Shown here in pieces: positions 27,174 to 35,844 of a DNA stretch of 64,000 bases; the first letter of the stretch is position 1, and each line of letters opens with the position of its first letter. Location of the stretch: contig NZ_JAKJPO010000003.1 of the NCBI RefSeq assembly GCF_021725675.1, forward strand, positions 496,001 to 560,000. Direction: 5' to 3'. The position numbers were made by a program, and so were the translations under genes. The notes under the pieces are model-generated. The model was not told where the DNA came from. It saw nothing but the letters and a program-made list of their open reading frames with translations, and did no database searches. This DNA comes from Marilutibacter chinensis (lineage in GTDB: Bacteria > Pseudomonadota > Gammaproteobacteria > Xanthomonadales > Xanthomonadaceae).

Positions 27174-27950
27174 ATGGCTGTTCCCCTGCATATCGAAACC
27201 CGCGGCCGCGGCCCCGCGCTCGCCCTGATCCACGGCTGGGCGATGCACGGCGGCCTGTTCGCGCCGCTGGCCGACCGCCTCGCCGACCGCTATACGCTGC
27301 ACCTGGTCGACCTGCCCGGCCATGGCCATGCGCGCGGTTCCGACGCACCGCTCGACCCGGGAGCGCTCGCCGCGGGCCTGGTCGAACGCGTCCCCGACGC
27401 GGTCTGGCTGGGCTGGTCGCTCGGCGGCCAGTTCGCGCTGCGCGCGGCGCTCGATCACCCGGATGCGGTCCGCGGCCTGGTGATGCTGGCCGCTTCGCCG
27501 CGCTTCGTCGCAGGCGAGGACTGGCCCCACGGGGTCGGCCCGAACCTGTTCCACGACTTCGGCGACGCGCTTCGGCGAGACTTCCGCGGCACGCTGGAAG
27601 GCTTCCTCGCACTCGAGGCGCTCGGCTCTACCAGCGCGCAGGAGGAGCTGCGCAGGCTGAAGTCGCACGCGTTCGAGCGCGGCGAGCCGGCCGAGCGCGC
27701 GTTGCTGGAAGGGCTGGCCCTGCTCGACCGGCTCGACCTGCGCGAGGAACTCGCGTCGCTGGCCGTGCCCAGCCTGTGGATCAGCGGCCGCCGCGACCGC
27801 CTGGTGCCGGCCGGCGCAATGCCTGCCGCCGCTGCGCTGGCGCCGGATGCGCGCAGCGTGGTGCTCGCCGGCGCCGGCCACGCGCCGTTCCTGGGCGCGA
27901 CCGCCGCGGTCGCCGACGAGATCGACGCCTTCATGCAAGACCTGATTTAA
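27174..27950 (+). CDS. bioH: Pimeloyl-ACP methyl ester carboxylesterase
   Basis: BioH removes the methyl group from pimeloyl-ACP methyl ester, which ends the disguise set by BioC. The 258-residue alpha/beta hydrolase has HGWAMHGG at 20-27, the nucleophile Ser82 in GWSLGG, an Asp in ISGRRDRLVP and a His in GAGHAPFLG. The pair of residues W81-S82 and the biotin context support BioH over a generic esterase. The gap of 186 bp after bioF contains no gene. Confidence 0.93.
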   Translation: MAVPLHIETRGRGPALALIHGWAMHGGLFAPLADRLADRYTLHLVDLPGHGHARGSDAPLDPGALAAGLVERVPDAVWLGWSLGGQFALRAALDHPDAVRGLVMLAASPRFVAGEDWPHGVGPNLFHDFGDALRRDFRGTLEGFLALEALGSTSAQEELRRLKSHAFERGEPAERALLEGLALLDRLDLREELASLAVPSLWISGRRDRLVPAGAMPAAAALAPDARSVVLAGAGHAPFLGATAAVADEIDAFMQDLI

Positions 27951-28081
27951 GGCCCTCTTCCTCGGAGAGAGGGTTGGGTGGGCTGGAGCGCCATCCGTCC
28001 CAATCGAACTCGCCCGGAACCTCGCCCCAAGCCGATGGAAACCCACTCCACCCCAGCCCTCCCCTTGACGGGGAGGGGGAT
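27951..28081. repeat. Imperfect inverted repeat between bioH and bioC
   Basis: A left arm around 27953-27989 (CCTCTTCCTCGG, GAGAGGGTTGGGTGGG) pairs imperfectly with a right arm at about 28045-28080 (CCACCCCAGCCCTCCCC). A short CCTCCCC-TTGA-CGGGGAGG hairpin sits at the end. This is typical of dispersed extragenic elements in Xanthomonadaceae. It lies inside the biotin operon. Confidence 0.5.
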
Positions 28082-28087
28082 CACGAA

Positions 28088-29029
28088 ATGACAGAACTGT
28101 TCGACCACCGTCAGGTCCGCCGTGCGTTCTCGCGCTCGGCCGACCACTACGACGATGCCGCGGCGCTGCAGCGTGAAGTCGCGGCACGGCTGATGGAATC
28201 GCTCGATTACCTGGCCGATCCCGCGGTCGGCCTGGATCCGCAGCGCGTGGTCGACCTCGGTTGCGGCCCCGGCCATGCCGCGGTCGCGATGCAGCGGCGC
28301 TGGCCGAAGGCGGAGGTGATCGCACTCGACATCGCCCTGCCGATGCTGTGTGCCGCACGCGCCAACGCCGCGGCGATTCCCGGCGCCGGCCGTCCGCGCT
28401 GGCTCGGCGGAGCGCGCACGCCGATGCCGCTGTGCGCCGACGCCCGCGCGCTGCCGCTGGCCGACGCGAGCGTCGACGTGCTGTTCTCCAACCTGTGCCT
28501 GCAATGGGTGGAGGACCTCCCGGCGGTGTTCGCCGGCTTCCGCCGTGTGCTCCGGCCCGGCGGCCTGCTGCTGGTGTCGACCTTCGGCCCGGACACGCTG
28601 TTCGAACTGCGCGGCGCATTCGCCGAGGCCGACGACACCCCGCACGTGAGCCTGTTCCCGTCGATCGCGCAGTTCGGCGACGCGCTGGTCGCGGCCGGTT
28701 TCAAGGATCCGGTGCTGGACCGCGACGAGTTCATCCGCAGCCATCCGGATCTGGCCGGCCTGATGCGCGAACTGCGCACGCTGGGCGCCACCAACGCGAT
28801 GAGCGCACGCCGCCGCAGCCTGACCGGGCGGGCGCGCTTCGCCCGCGCCGCGCAGGCCTATGAGGCGCTGCGTGGCGGCGCAGGCACGGCGCACGCGCAC
28901 AAGCTGCCGGCGACCTGGGAGGTGATCTACGCCCACGCATGGGGCCCGCCGCCGGGGGCACCGATCCGCGTCGGAGGCGTCGACGAGGTGCGGCTGCCGG
29001 CGGCTGGAATCCCGGTCCGCAGGCGCTGA
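28088..29029 (+). CDS. bioC: Malonyl-ACP O-methyltransferase
   Basis: BioC methylates malonyl-ACP with SAM so that the fatty acid enzymes can build pimeloyl-ACP methyl ester. The 313-residue protein shows the SAM motif VVDLGCGPGH near 54-63, LFSNLCLQWVEDL, and RVLRPGGLLLVSTFGPDTLFEL. The family signature QLRRAFSRSADHYD is present as VRRAFSRSADHYDDAA. GGAGGGGG lies upstream of the ATG at 28088. A 24-residue stretch of Pro/Gly at the end is longer than in E. coli BioC. Confidence 0.95.
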   Translation: MTELFDHRQVRRAFSRSADHYDDAAALQREVAARLMESLDYLADPAVGLDPQRVVDLGCGPGHAAVAMQRRWPKAEVIALDIALPMLCAARANAAAIPGAGRPRWLGGARTPMPLCADARALPLADASVDVLFSNLCLQWVEDLPAVFAGFRRVLRPGGLLLVSTFGPDTLFELRGAFAEADDTPHVSLFPSIAQFGDALVAAGFKDPVLDRDEFIRSHPDLAGLMRELRTLGATNAMSARRRSLTGRARFARAAQAYEALRGGAGTAHAHKLPATWEVIYAHAWGPPPGAPIRVGGVDEVRLPAAGIPVRRR

Positions 29030-29078
29030 GAGTTCGTCCACCAGTCCGAAGAAGCGGCCGCAGGCCCAAACTGCCACC

Positions 29079-30083
29079 ATGCCCACGCACGATCGCCGTA
29101 CCGCCCTGCTCGCCGTCGCAATCGCGTTGGCCTCGGCGCTGTTCTTCACCTGCACCTACGTGCTCAACCGCGCCGCGGCGGTCGAGGGCGGCCACTGGGC
29201 CTGGACCGCCGCGCTGCGCTATCTGATCACCCTGCCGCTGCTGTGGCCGTTGATGCGTTGGCAGGGCGGCGCGACACCGGTGCTGCGCGCGATCGTCGCG
29301 CACCCGGGGCCGTGGCTGGCGTGGAGCGCGATCGGCTTCGTGCTGTTCTACGCCGGACTGAGCTTCGCCGCCGCGAGCGGGCCCTCGTGGCTGGTCGCAG
29401 GCACGTTCCAGCTGACCGTGATCGCCGGGATGCTGTGCGCGCCGTTGCTGTACCGCAGGCACGACCGGCGCGCGCGCATTCCGCTGCCGGCGCTGCTGGC
29501 GGGGCTGGTGGTGGTCGCGGGGGTGATGCTGATGCAGTTCGGCCATGGCGGCGGCCGTCTCGATCACGACGGCTGGATCGCCCTGGCCTGCGTCGCGGTC
29601 GCCGCGGTCGCCTATCCGCTCGGCAACCGCGGCCTGCTGCTGCACATGGAGCGCAGCGGCGAGACGCTCAACGCAACCCAGCGCGTGTTCGGGATGACCC
29701 TGGCCAGCCAGCCCTTCTGGTGGGCACTGGCGGCGTTCGCGTTCGCCCGGTCCGGCGCACCGGGCGGCGACCAGATCTGGCTGGCCGCAGGGGTCGCGAT
29801 CGGCGCCGGCATCGTTGCCACCGTATTGTTCTTCCAGGCCACCGGCATGGTCCGCAACGAACCGACCGCGTTGGCTGCGGCCGAGGCGATGCAGGCCGCG
29901 GAGATCCTGTTCGCGACGCTGTTCGGCGTGCTCTGGCTCGGCGAAGCCTGGCCACAGGGCCGCGCGCTGTGGGGTGCGGTGCTGGTGGTGGCCGGTATCG
30001 TCGCCTTCAGCATCGTCGCCGCGCGGGCGGCCGCCGGCGACGTCCGCTCGACCCGGCGGCTGCGCAGCGATCGCGGCGCTTGA
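29079..30083 (+). CDS. EamA/DMT-superfamily transporter (multidrug-efflux-like)
   Basis: The 334-residue protein is hydrophobic with about ten membrane segments in two five-helix halves. Recognisable parts are the start AVAIALASALFFTCTYVLNRA, the loop ALRYLITLPLLWPLM, and the second half with GNRGLLLHMERSG and ATVLFFQATGMVRNEPTALAAAEAMQAAEILF. The pattern matches PF13536-type EmrE-like exporters. The transported compound is unknown. It follows bioC by 49 nt on the same strand, so it could be in the same transcript. Confidence 0.88.
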   Translation: MPTHDRRTALLAVAIALASALFFTCTYVLNRAAAVEGGHWAWTAALRYLITLPLLWPLMRWQGGATPVLRAIVAHPGPWLAWSAIGFVLFYAGLSFAAASGPSWLVAGTFQLTVIAGMLCAPLLYRRHDRRARIPLPALLAGLVVVAGVMLMQFGHGGGRLDHDGWIALACVAVAAVAYPLGNRGLLLHMERSGETLNATQRVFGMTLASQPFWWALAAFAFARSGAPGGDQIWLAAGVAIGAGIVATVLFFQATGMVRNEPTALAAAEAMQAAEILFATLFGVLWLGEAWPQGRALWGAVLVVAGIVAFSIVAARAAAGDVRSTRRLRSDRGA

Positions 30084-30170
30084 ACCCCGCCGGGAAGTTC
30101 CCGGCGCTCCCACGGCTCCGTTCAGGCGCGTACGACTAGATTCGGCGCAACGCTTCCAATCGCCGCACGC

Positions 30171-30815
30171 ATGCGCCCCCTGATCCGACCGTTCGCCGTC
30201 TCCACCCTCTGCACGCTTGGCCTGGCAATCGCCCTGTTCTCGGCCGCCACCCATCCGGCCGCGGCCACGCCGCCGCCCGGCCCCGATACGCGCGCGATGA
30301 TGGAGGCGTGGGGCGTCGATCCGGCGGTGCTCGCGGGCAACGGCGCGGCGCTGCTGCGCAATGCGCCCGATCCCGCCGTCGACACGCTGTTCCAGGCGGT
30401 CCACCACAGCCTGCAGGACGAACGGGAGGCGCGGGCGCTGTGCGCGCTGTTCGACCCCGGTGGCGACCGCAGCCTGGAGGGACTGAACCGCGCCGCGGCC
30501 ACGCTGGGCGACGACAGCCGCCAGCGGCTGGCCAATGCGGTGGTGCTGGTGCTGATGACGTCCGCCCAGGGCAGCCCGCAGCCCTTCGACATCGAGGTCG
30601 CGCGGCAGACACTGAAGGCCGCCGCGGTACGCGCTGCCTTCCTCAACGACGGCTTCACCACGGCGCTCAATAGCGACAGCGCGCGCGCACGTTGCCGTGC
30701 GGTCGGCCAGCTGACCGCGGCGCTGGAGGACCGGCCGCAGGCAGAACGCGCGGCGGTGACCCGCCTGCTGCTCAGCGAAGGACTGGCGATGCTGGCCGCC
30801 ACACCTTCCCCTTAG
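30171..30815 (+). CDS. Exported protein of unknown function (214 aa)
   Basis: A signal peptide (VSTLCTLGLAIALFSAATHPAAA) is followed by an acidic, alpha-helical body with three cysteines. I do not recognise its family. It ends with LLLSEGLAMLAATPSP. An in-frame TAGATT box lies about 34 nt upstream of the ATG. It stands alone between a transporter gene and convergent hairpins. The regular codon use makes it likely to be real. Confidence 0.7.
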   Translation: MRPLIRPFAVSTLCTLGLAIALFSAATHPAAATPPPGPDTRAMMEAWGVDPAVLAGNGAALLRNAPDPAVDTLFQAVHHSLQDEREARALCALFDPGGDRSLEGLNRAAATLGDDSRQRLANAVVLVLMTSAQGSPQPFDIEVARQTLKAAAVRAAFLNDGFTTALNSDSARARCRAVGQLTAALEDRPQAERAAVTRLLLSEGLAMLAATPSP

Positions 30816-30860
30816 CCGCACCCGATACTCAAGCGGAAGCAGCCCCCTGAGTCAGGGGCG

Positions 30861-30918
30861 ATTCGCGCTGCAAGCGCGAATGGGGGCGGTTGAGCCCGGG
30901 CACGGCCCGGGCTCAACC
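30861..30918. terminator. Double hairpin between convergent genes, part of a dispersed repeat
   Basis: The first hairpin has ATTCGCGCT/AGCGCGAAT arms with a GCA loop (30861-30881). The second, 30888-30918, has 14-bp arms GGTTGAGCCCGGGC and its complement with an ACG loop and reaches into the last codons of the minus-strand gene. The first, together with CCCCCTGAGTCAGGGGC before it, resembles repeat material at 47210-47240 in opposite orientation. Confidence 0.6.
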
Positions 30919-31338
30919 CACCTGCGCGATCCAGTCCTGCAGGTTGTAGTAGTTGCTGACCCGCGCGATGCGGCCGTCGCGCAGCTCGAAGAACGCACCG
31001 CCCGACAGCACGTAGCGCTGGCCCCGGGCGGGCGGCAGGCCCTCGTCGTCGGCGACGTACTCGCCATGGACGACATACTCGGCACCGGCGCGCTGGCCAT
31101 CCGGCGAGACCATCACCACGATGTCGCGCAACTGCTCGCGATAGCAGCGCGCCATCCGCTGCAGGAACGCCGCGAACGCGGCCTTGCCGGTCTCGCGCGG
31201 CCCCTGGTTGAGGTCATGGACCACGCCTTCGTCGAGCAGGGCCAGCATGTCGTCCCAGTCGCCGCGGTTGAATGCGGCGTAATAGCCGAGCACGAGCTCG
31301 GTGGCACGGTCGTGGCTGCGGGTTCCGTCGATCTTCAT
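30913..31338 (-). CDS. SnoaL/NTF2-like protein
   Basis: The 141-residue protein has the NTF2-like cone fold: ATELVLGYYAAFNRGDWDDMLALLDEGVVHDLNQG, GKAAFAAFLQRM, a beta sheet with GAEYVVHGEYV and GGAFFELRDGRIARVSNYYNLQDW. This is the family of nuclear transport factor-like ketosteroid isomerases, often annotated as nuclear transport factor 2 family. Such proteins bind or isomerise small hydrophobic molecules. The substrate is unknown. It is convergent with the exported protein gene. Confidence 0.85.
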   Translation of the reverse strand: MKIDGTRSHDRATELVLGYYAAFNRGDWDDMLALLDEGVVHDLNQGPRETGKAAFAAFLQRMARCYREQLRDIVVMVSPDGQRAGAEYVVHGEYVADDEGLPPARGQRYVLSGGAFFELRDGRIARVSNYYNLQDWIAQVG

Positions 31339-31438
31339 CGGCGTCCGGTCCTTGCGTGGAGGAGCGCTCCATTATGCGCCGGCAGGCCGCGAAAGCCCGC
31401 CTCCGCGCGGGCCTCCGCGGTGGTGAAGCGGGACGGAC

Positions 31439-32191
31439 TCAGATCTCGACCAGCTGGCGCTGGCGCTGCCTCACCAGCCCGGTGACCAGCATGCCGGCGA
31501 GCACCGCGGTGGTGACCACGAAGATGCTCATGCCCAGGTAGTCGCCGCTCATGCCGCCGGCCAGCACCGTGTCACCGGCCCCATTGGGCACGAAGCTGGC
31601 CGCGGCCATCCCGGTGTAGTGCATGCCGCAGACCGCGACGCCCATCACCAGCGCGCTGCCGAACATCTGCATCGCCCCGCGCAGGTTGAACGCGAGCCAC
31701 AGGGCGACGATCGATGCGACCACCGCGATCGCGCCGGACGCGGCGACCAGCGTCATGTCGTAATGGGTGTCGGCCGGCATCAACATCGCGGCCATGCCGG
31801 AGTAGTGCATGCCGGTCACGCCCAGGCCCATGAACACGCCGGCGAAGACCAGTTTGCCCCAGCCGAACACGCCGCTGCCGGCGATCGCCAGCCCGAACAT
31901 GCACGACACCATCCCGATCACCGCCGACAGCGCGGTCAGGCCGATGTCGTAGGCGACCGGCACGTCCATGTTGCATGCGAGCATCGCGATGAAGTGCATC
32001 GCCCAGATCGCGCCACCGCCCATCGCCGCGCCGGCGGCGACGATGGCGCGCATGCGCTGGGCCACACTGGTGGCGGCCGGTATCGCGACCGCCAGCTGCA
32101 GGGCGGTGAACGAGCCCAGCACGGAGACCAGATAGGAAAGAACGACCAGATACGGCTCGTGGACACACTGGATGGCGTGATCGTGCGGCAT
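31439..32191 (-). CDS. MHYT-domain membrane sensor protein
   Basis: The 250-residue protein is a seven-helix MHYT domain. The three metal-ligand motifs are MHFIAM at 65-70, MHYSGM at 128-133 and MHYTGM at 190-195. MHYT domains are proposed to sense O2, CO or NO through a copper site. No GGDEF, EAL or kinase domain follows, so this is a stand-alone sensor. The ATG at 32191 gives the expected MPHDHAI start after a GGGGG. It is 113 nt downstream of the ACT-V4R gene on the same strand and could be its partner. Confidence 0.92.
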   Translation of the reverse strand: MPHDHAIQCVHEPYLVVLSYLVSVLGSFTALQLAVAIPAATSVAQRMRAIVAAGAAMGGGAIWAMHFIAMLACNMDVPVAYDIGLTALSAVIGMVSCMFGLAIAGSGVFGWGKLVFAGVFMGLGVTGMHYSGMAAMLMPADTHYDMTLVAASGAIAVVASIVALWLAFNLRGAMQMFGSALVMGVAVCGMHYTGMAAASFVPNGAGDTVLAGGMSGDYLGMSIFVVTTAVLAGMLVTGLVRQRQRQLVEI

Positions 32192-32304
32192 GGCAACCCC
32201 CTGTCGGTTGAACGCTGGTGTGACGACGCGTCGACGTGACCGCCTGGCAGTGCAGGGGTGAACGCGGACGATGTACGCAGGCCGGAACGGCGGCCCGGAA
32301 GCCT

Positions 32305-33069
32305 TCAGTGTTCGAATTCGAAACGGCAGACGCCGGCACCTGCGCCGCGGCATTCACGCTCGATGGCGACCAGTCCGTCGGTGCCATGCGGCCCGCCGAG
32401 CAGCCCTTCGAGCATCCCGCGCAGGAAGTGGCAACTGGCGCCCTGACCCGCCTGGAAGAACGGGCTGTTGTCGACCACCAGCGCATCGCCCTCCAGTTCG
32501 GCATGCACCAGCTGCCGGACCGCGGGCACCGCGATCCGCCGCAGCGCGTCGTGCAGGCTCAAGCGTCCGCCCAGCGCGAAGTCACGTTTGTACACCCAGG
32601 TACCGACCCGCTGGCCGACATGGGTCAGGGTCGGCTCGCGCTGCGCGGGCGGCAGCTCCGTGCGCAGGGCCTGGACCAGGATGTTGATGTTCGGATAGCT
32701 GCGTGCGATCTGCGGCAGCAGGGTCTCCACGCGCCGGGTCGCGATCGAGGGCTCGGCAGGCGTCGCCGCGCCGGCAGCATCGGCCGGAACGGAAGCCGCC
32801 GGCTGCAGCGGCGGTGGCGCAGCGGCCTCGGCCTCGGCGGCCGGACCGGACTCGAAGCTCTTGACCAGGTGGTGGGTCCCCAGACGCTCTTCGAGCATCA
32901 GCAGGTTGGCTTCCGGGCCGCGCACCAGCAGGGTCAACAGCACCCCTTCCGCGCAACCGGCCATGCGCTGCCGCAACAACGTGAACCCGTTGGCGATGAC
33001 CGTCTGGCCGAGCGCGAGCAACAATCCCTCGCGCCGGTCGGAGACCACGCGGAACTCCACATCCACCAT
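32305..33069 (-). CDS. ACT-like and V4R-domain protein
   Basis: The protein has 254 residues. An ACT-like N-terminal region, about 1-75, is followed by a Pro/Ala-rich linker (80-108). A C-terminal V4R domain (about 115-252) contains GTWVYKRDFALGG, CHFLRGMLEG with Cys213, and IERECRGAGAGVCRFEF with Cys240 and Cys248. V4R domains bind small molecules or metal, as in sensors and the bacteriochlorophyll subunit BchJ. No DNA-binding domain is seen. An ACT-V4R fusion next to an MHYT sensor suggests signal sensing. Both domains are recognised by pattern and the function is inferred. Confidence 0.72.
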   Translation of the reverse strand: MVDVEFRVVSDRREGLLLALGQTVIANGFTLLRQRMAGCAEGVLLTLLVRGPEANLLMLEERLGTHHLVKSFESGPAAEAEAAAPPPLQPAASVPADAAGAATPAEPSIATRRVETLLPQIARSYPNINILVQALRTELPPAQREPTLTHVGQRVGTWVYKRDFALGGRLSLHDALRRIAVPAVRQLVHAELEGDALVVDNSPFFQAGQGASCHFLRGMLEGLLGGPHGTDGLVAIERECRGAGAGVCRFEFEH

Positions 33070-33557
33070 CCGCCACCCCCTTGGCTTCCAGCAGTTGTCA
33101 GAAGAGCGCTATCGATTGATCACGGTCCATCGCCGCACACCGTGTCCGCCCGCACGGTTTTCCTGTGAAACCGGAGCCTGCCAGCCCCGCTCGGGAAAAA
33201 ATCCGATCGATGTCACAAATAGATCGAACACCGCGACGCGCGACCGCATACGCTTCAACTCCGGTCGCAGGAGTCGCTCGCCCGGTCGCCGATCACCAAG
33301 CCTGGCAACCGTTTCCACGCCTCCGGCGCGCCATACGCGCAGGCTCCACGGAGACCATCAATGAGGTCCGGGAATGAGCGGGGCGGCCCGGTATCGATGG
33401 ACAGCGTCGATGGTCCGGCCGGCTCGCGACGAGGGCCACGCGCTACTCGGACCCCAACCCCAGGCCGATGGTCCGGGAGACCCGGCGGCAGCAGCTGCCG
33501 ACATCGCCGGACCGCTCGCCTGGAGCCTGCCGGAGACGAAGGGGCGCGACCGGGCGC
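33070..33557. other. 488-bp gap without a gene, with a lower-GC core
   Basis: The stretch lies upstream of the ACT-V4R gene and downstream of the dehydratase, both on the minus strand. It includes a lower-GC region near 33185-33240 (AAAAAATCCGATCG, CACAAATAGATCG) that could hold the promoter of the ACT-V4R and MHYT genes. Repeated GATCG words occur (33202, 33220-33225). I see no convincing ORF. Confidence 0.5.
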
Positions 33558-34604
33558 TTATTCGGACCGGCCCGTGGCGAACAGCGCCGGCAGCCCATCC
33601 AGATCGATGTTGCCCCCCGACAGCACCAGCCCGACCCGGCGCCCGGCGAAACGCTCGCGATGCGCGAGCACCACCGCCAGTGCGATCGCCGCCGACGGCT
33701 CGACCACCAGTTTCATGCGTTCCCAGATCAGCCGCAGTGCGGCGACGACGGCGGCGTCGTCGACCAGCAGGATCTCGCGCAGATGCTCGCGCAGGATCGG
33801 ATAGGTCAGGGTACCCAGCTCGGAGCGCAGTCCGTCGCATACGGTATCGGCGACGCGGCCGGTGATGCGCGTGCCGGAGTGCAGCGAGTCGTGGGCATCG
33901 CGCGCGCCTTCGGGTTCGGCACCGAACAGCTCGATCGCCGGGTCGATGCCGTGCGCGGCCAGGCAGGTGCCCGACAGCAGGCCGCCGCCGCTGACCGGCG
34001 TCACCAGTGCGTCCAGTCCCGGCGCCGAGGCCAGCAGCTCCAGCGCCGCCGTGCCCTGGCCGGCGATCACCCGCGGATCGTTGAACGGATGCACCAGCAC
34101 GCCGCCGGTCTCGGCAAGCACCTGCGCGGTGACTTCGTCGCGCGAAGCCTGCCGGTGCTCGCACGGCACGATGCGGGCACCGTAACCGGCGATCGCGGCG
34201 AGCTTGACCTTCGGCGTGCTGCGCGGCGCGACGACCGTCGCGGTGGTGCCGCGCAGGCGCGCGGCGAGCGCGACCGCGGCACCGTGATTGCCGGAGCTCT
34301 GGGTCACGATGCCGCGCGCGACCTCGGCGTCCGACAACGAGAAGATCGCATTGCAGGCGCCGCGGAACTTGAACGCGCCGACCCGCTGCAGGTTCTCGCA
34401 CTTGAAGTGCAGCTCGCAGCCGGCGATCGCATCCAGTGCGCGCGAACGCATCACCGGGGTGACGTGCGCATGCGGCGCGATCCGGGCCGCGGCGGCCAGG
34501 ACGTCCGCATGGGATGGCGTCGCGTTCGCCGGAGCCTTCTCGAAATCTTCAGGCACGGATCGCCTCGGGACGCCGGCCTTCGCTTGGATACTGTCTGCGT
34601 TCAT
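33558..34604 (-). CDS. PLP-dependent threonine/serine dehydratase (or serine racemase-like)
   Basis: The 348-residue protein has the fold-type II PLP signature: K79 in GAFKFRGA binds PLP and SSGNHGAA at 103-110 binds the carboxylate. SGGGLLSGTC and LVLSGGNIDL follow. The short form without the regulatory ACT domain suits a catabolic threonine dehydratase or a serine racemase. The two cannot be told apart here. I chose the ATG at 34604, which just clears the EamA gene upstream, since an ATG 13 codons earlier would overlap it by 29 nt. Confidence 0.9.
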   Translation of the reverse strand: MNADSIQAKAGVPRRSVPEDFEKAPANATPSHADVLAAAARIAPHAHVTPVMRSRALDAIAGCELHFKCENLQRVGAFKFRGACNAIFSLSDAEVARGIVTQSSGNHGAAVALAARLRGTTATVVAPRSTPKVKLAAIAGYGARIVPCEHRQASRDEVTAQVLAETGGVLVHPFNDPRVIAGQGTAALELLASAPGLDALVTPVSGGGLLSGTCLAAHGIDPAIELFGAEPEGARDAHDSLHSGTRITGRVADTVCDGLRSELGTLTYPILREHLREILLVDDAAVVAALRLIWERMKLVVEPSAAIALAVVLAHRERFAGRRVGLVLSGGNIDLDGLPALFATGRSE

Positions 34605-34614
34605 GCGGCGCAGC

Positions 34615-35619
34615 TTAGCGCGCCGACTCGCCGGCAACAGCACCCACGTTGGTCGACCCCTCCGGCGGCGGCCGCGACGGCGGAACCGTCAGCGTCGCCC
34701 GCGCGCGGCGGCCCATCAGGCTGACCGCGGCCGAGCCGGCCACCGCCAGCGCCGCCCCCAGCCAGCCCAGCCATGCGATCCGTTCCGGCGCCAGCCAGCC
34801 CGGCCACAGCGCCGCGACCGCCGCCGAGGCGGCGATGCACAGCAACGGCGTGGTCGCCAGTACCGCCGACACCCGCGAGGCCTCCCAGTGCGCGAGCGCC
34901 TCGGCGAACGCGCCGTATGCGCCGATCGTGTTCAACGCGCAGTAGCCCAATAGCAGCCAATGGGCCAGATCCAGGTCGAGCAGCATCGAAGGATGCGCGA
35001 AAGGCCATAGCACCAGCGTCGCCAGCGCGTAGATGCACAGCAGGATCTGCATCGAACCCAGCTTCAGCAGCAGCTGCTTCTGCAGCAGCGCATAGATCGC
35101 CCAGACCACCGCCGCGATCACCACCAGCAGCGACCCGAACAGGTAGCCCGCCCCCTGCGCCCCCTGCCACTGGTCCCAGGAGAACAGCAGCAGCCCGGCC
35201 ACCAGCATCGCCAGCCCGAGCCATTGCGCGGCGCGGAAGTGCTCGCCGAAGACCCAGATGCCGCCCAGCGCCATCAACAGCGGCGCCAGCTGGATCAGCA
35301 ACTGGGTGTTCGCAGGCGAGGTGTGCTGTACGCCAAGCAGGTAGAACACATAGTTGCCCAGCAGCATCAGGCCGGCGATCGTCAGCATCACCCAGCCGCT
35401 GCGGCCGAGTGCGCGATACCCGCCGAGCCGCCCGCGCAGCCCCAGCCAGGCGCCGGTGAACACGGTCGCGACCAGGAAACGGAACCAGGTCAGGGTGATC
35501 GCGTCGACCTCCTGCAGCACGATCTTCAGCGCGATCGGCAGGGTCGCCCAGCACAGCGCGGTGAACAGCGACAGGGACAAGCCCAGACGCCACTGGCCGG
35601 AGGCGCGGTGGAGGTTCAT
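34615..35619 (-). CDS. EamA-family (DMT) transporter
   Basis: The 334-residue protein has ten membrane segments in two repeats. Visible are LFTALCWATLPIALKIVLQEVDAITLTWFRFL and GNYVFYLLGVQHTSPANTQLLIQLAPLLMALGG in the first half, and AIYALLQKQLLLKLGSMQILLCIYALATLVL in the second. Members export amino acids, metabolites or drugs. The next gene on the strand is an amino-acid dehydratase (11-nt gap), so an amino acid substrate is plausible but unproven. The ATG at 35619 follows GGAG. Confidence 0.9.
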   Translation of the reverse strand: MNLHRASGQWRLGLSLSLFTALCWATLPIALKIVLQEVDAITLTWFRFLVATVFTGAWLGLRGRLGGYRALGRSGWVMLTIAGLMLLGNYVFYLLGVQHTSPANTQLLIQLAPLLMALGGIWVFGEHFRAAQWLGLAMLVAGLLLFSWDQWQGAQGAGYLFGSLLVVIAAVVWAIYALLQKQLLLKLGSMQILLCIYALATLVLWPFAHPSMLLDLDLAHWLLLGYCALNTIGAYGAFAEALAHWEASRVSAVLATTPLLCIAASAAVAALWPGWLAPERIAWLGWLGAALAVAGSAAVSLMGRRARATLTVPPSRPPPEGSTNVGAVAGESAR

Positions 35620-35844
35620 GGTGGGTAGCCGGCGTGGGAGGCCGGCATGCTCGCATTCGCCATGATGGCGGGCAAGCGATCGCGCGCGCCCCTCTCCGGC
35701 GCCCGGGGCGCCGTTACTCGGGGAGAACAACGATGCACACCGCCACGGCACCTGCATGGACATATGGATGACCGGGCACGGATTAAGCCCGAGTTCAAAG
35801 CCCCCGGCCCATGGTGGAGTCCTACTGGACCGGGGGGTTCCGAC

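Noticed and set aside
25482..28619. 1045-residue minus-strand ORF over bioF, bioH and bioC
   Set aside because: It spans three recognised biotin genes and has only shadow composition.
33109..33318. 69-residue minus ORF in the gap upstream of the ACT-V4R gene
   Set aside because: No Shine-Dalgarno, no similarity I can recognise, and it lies over the lower-GC promoter-like region.
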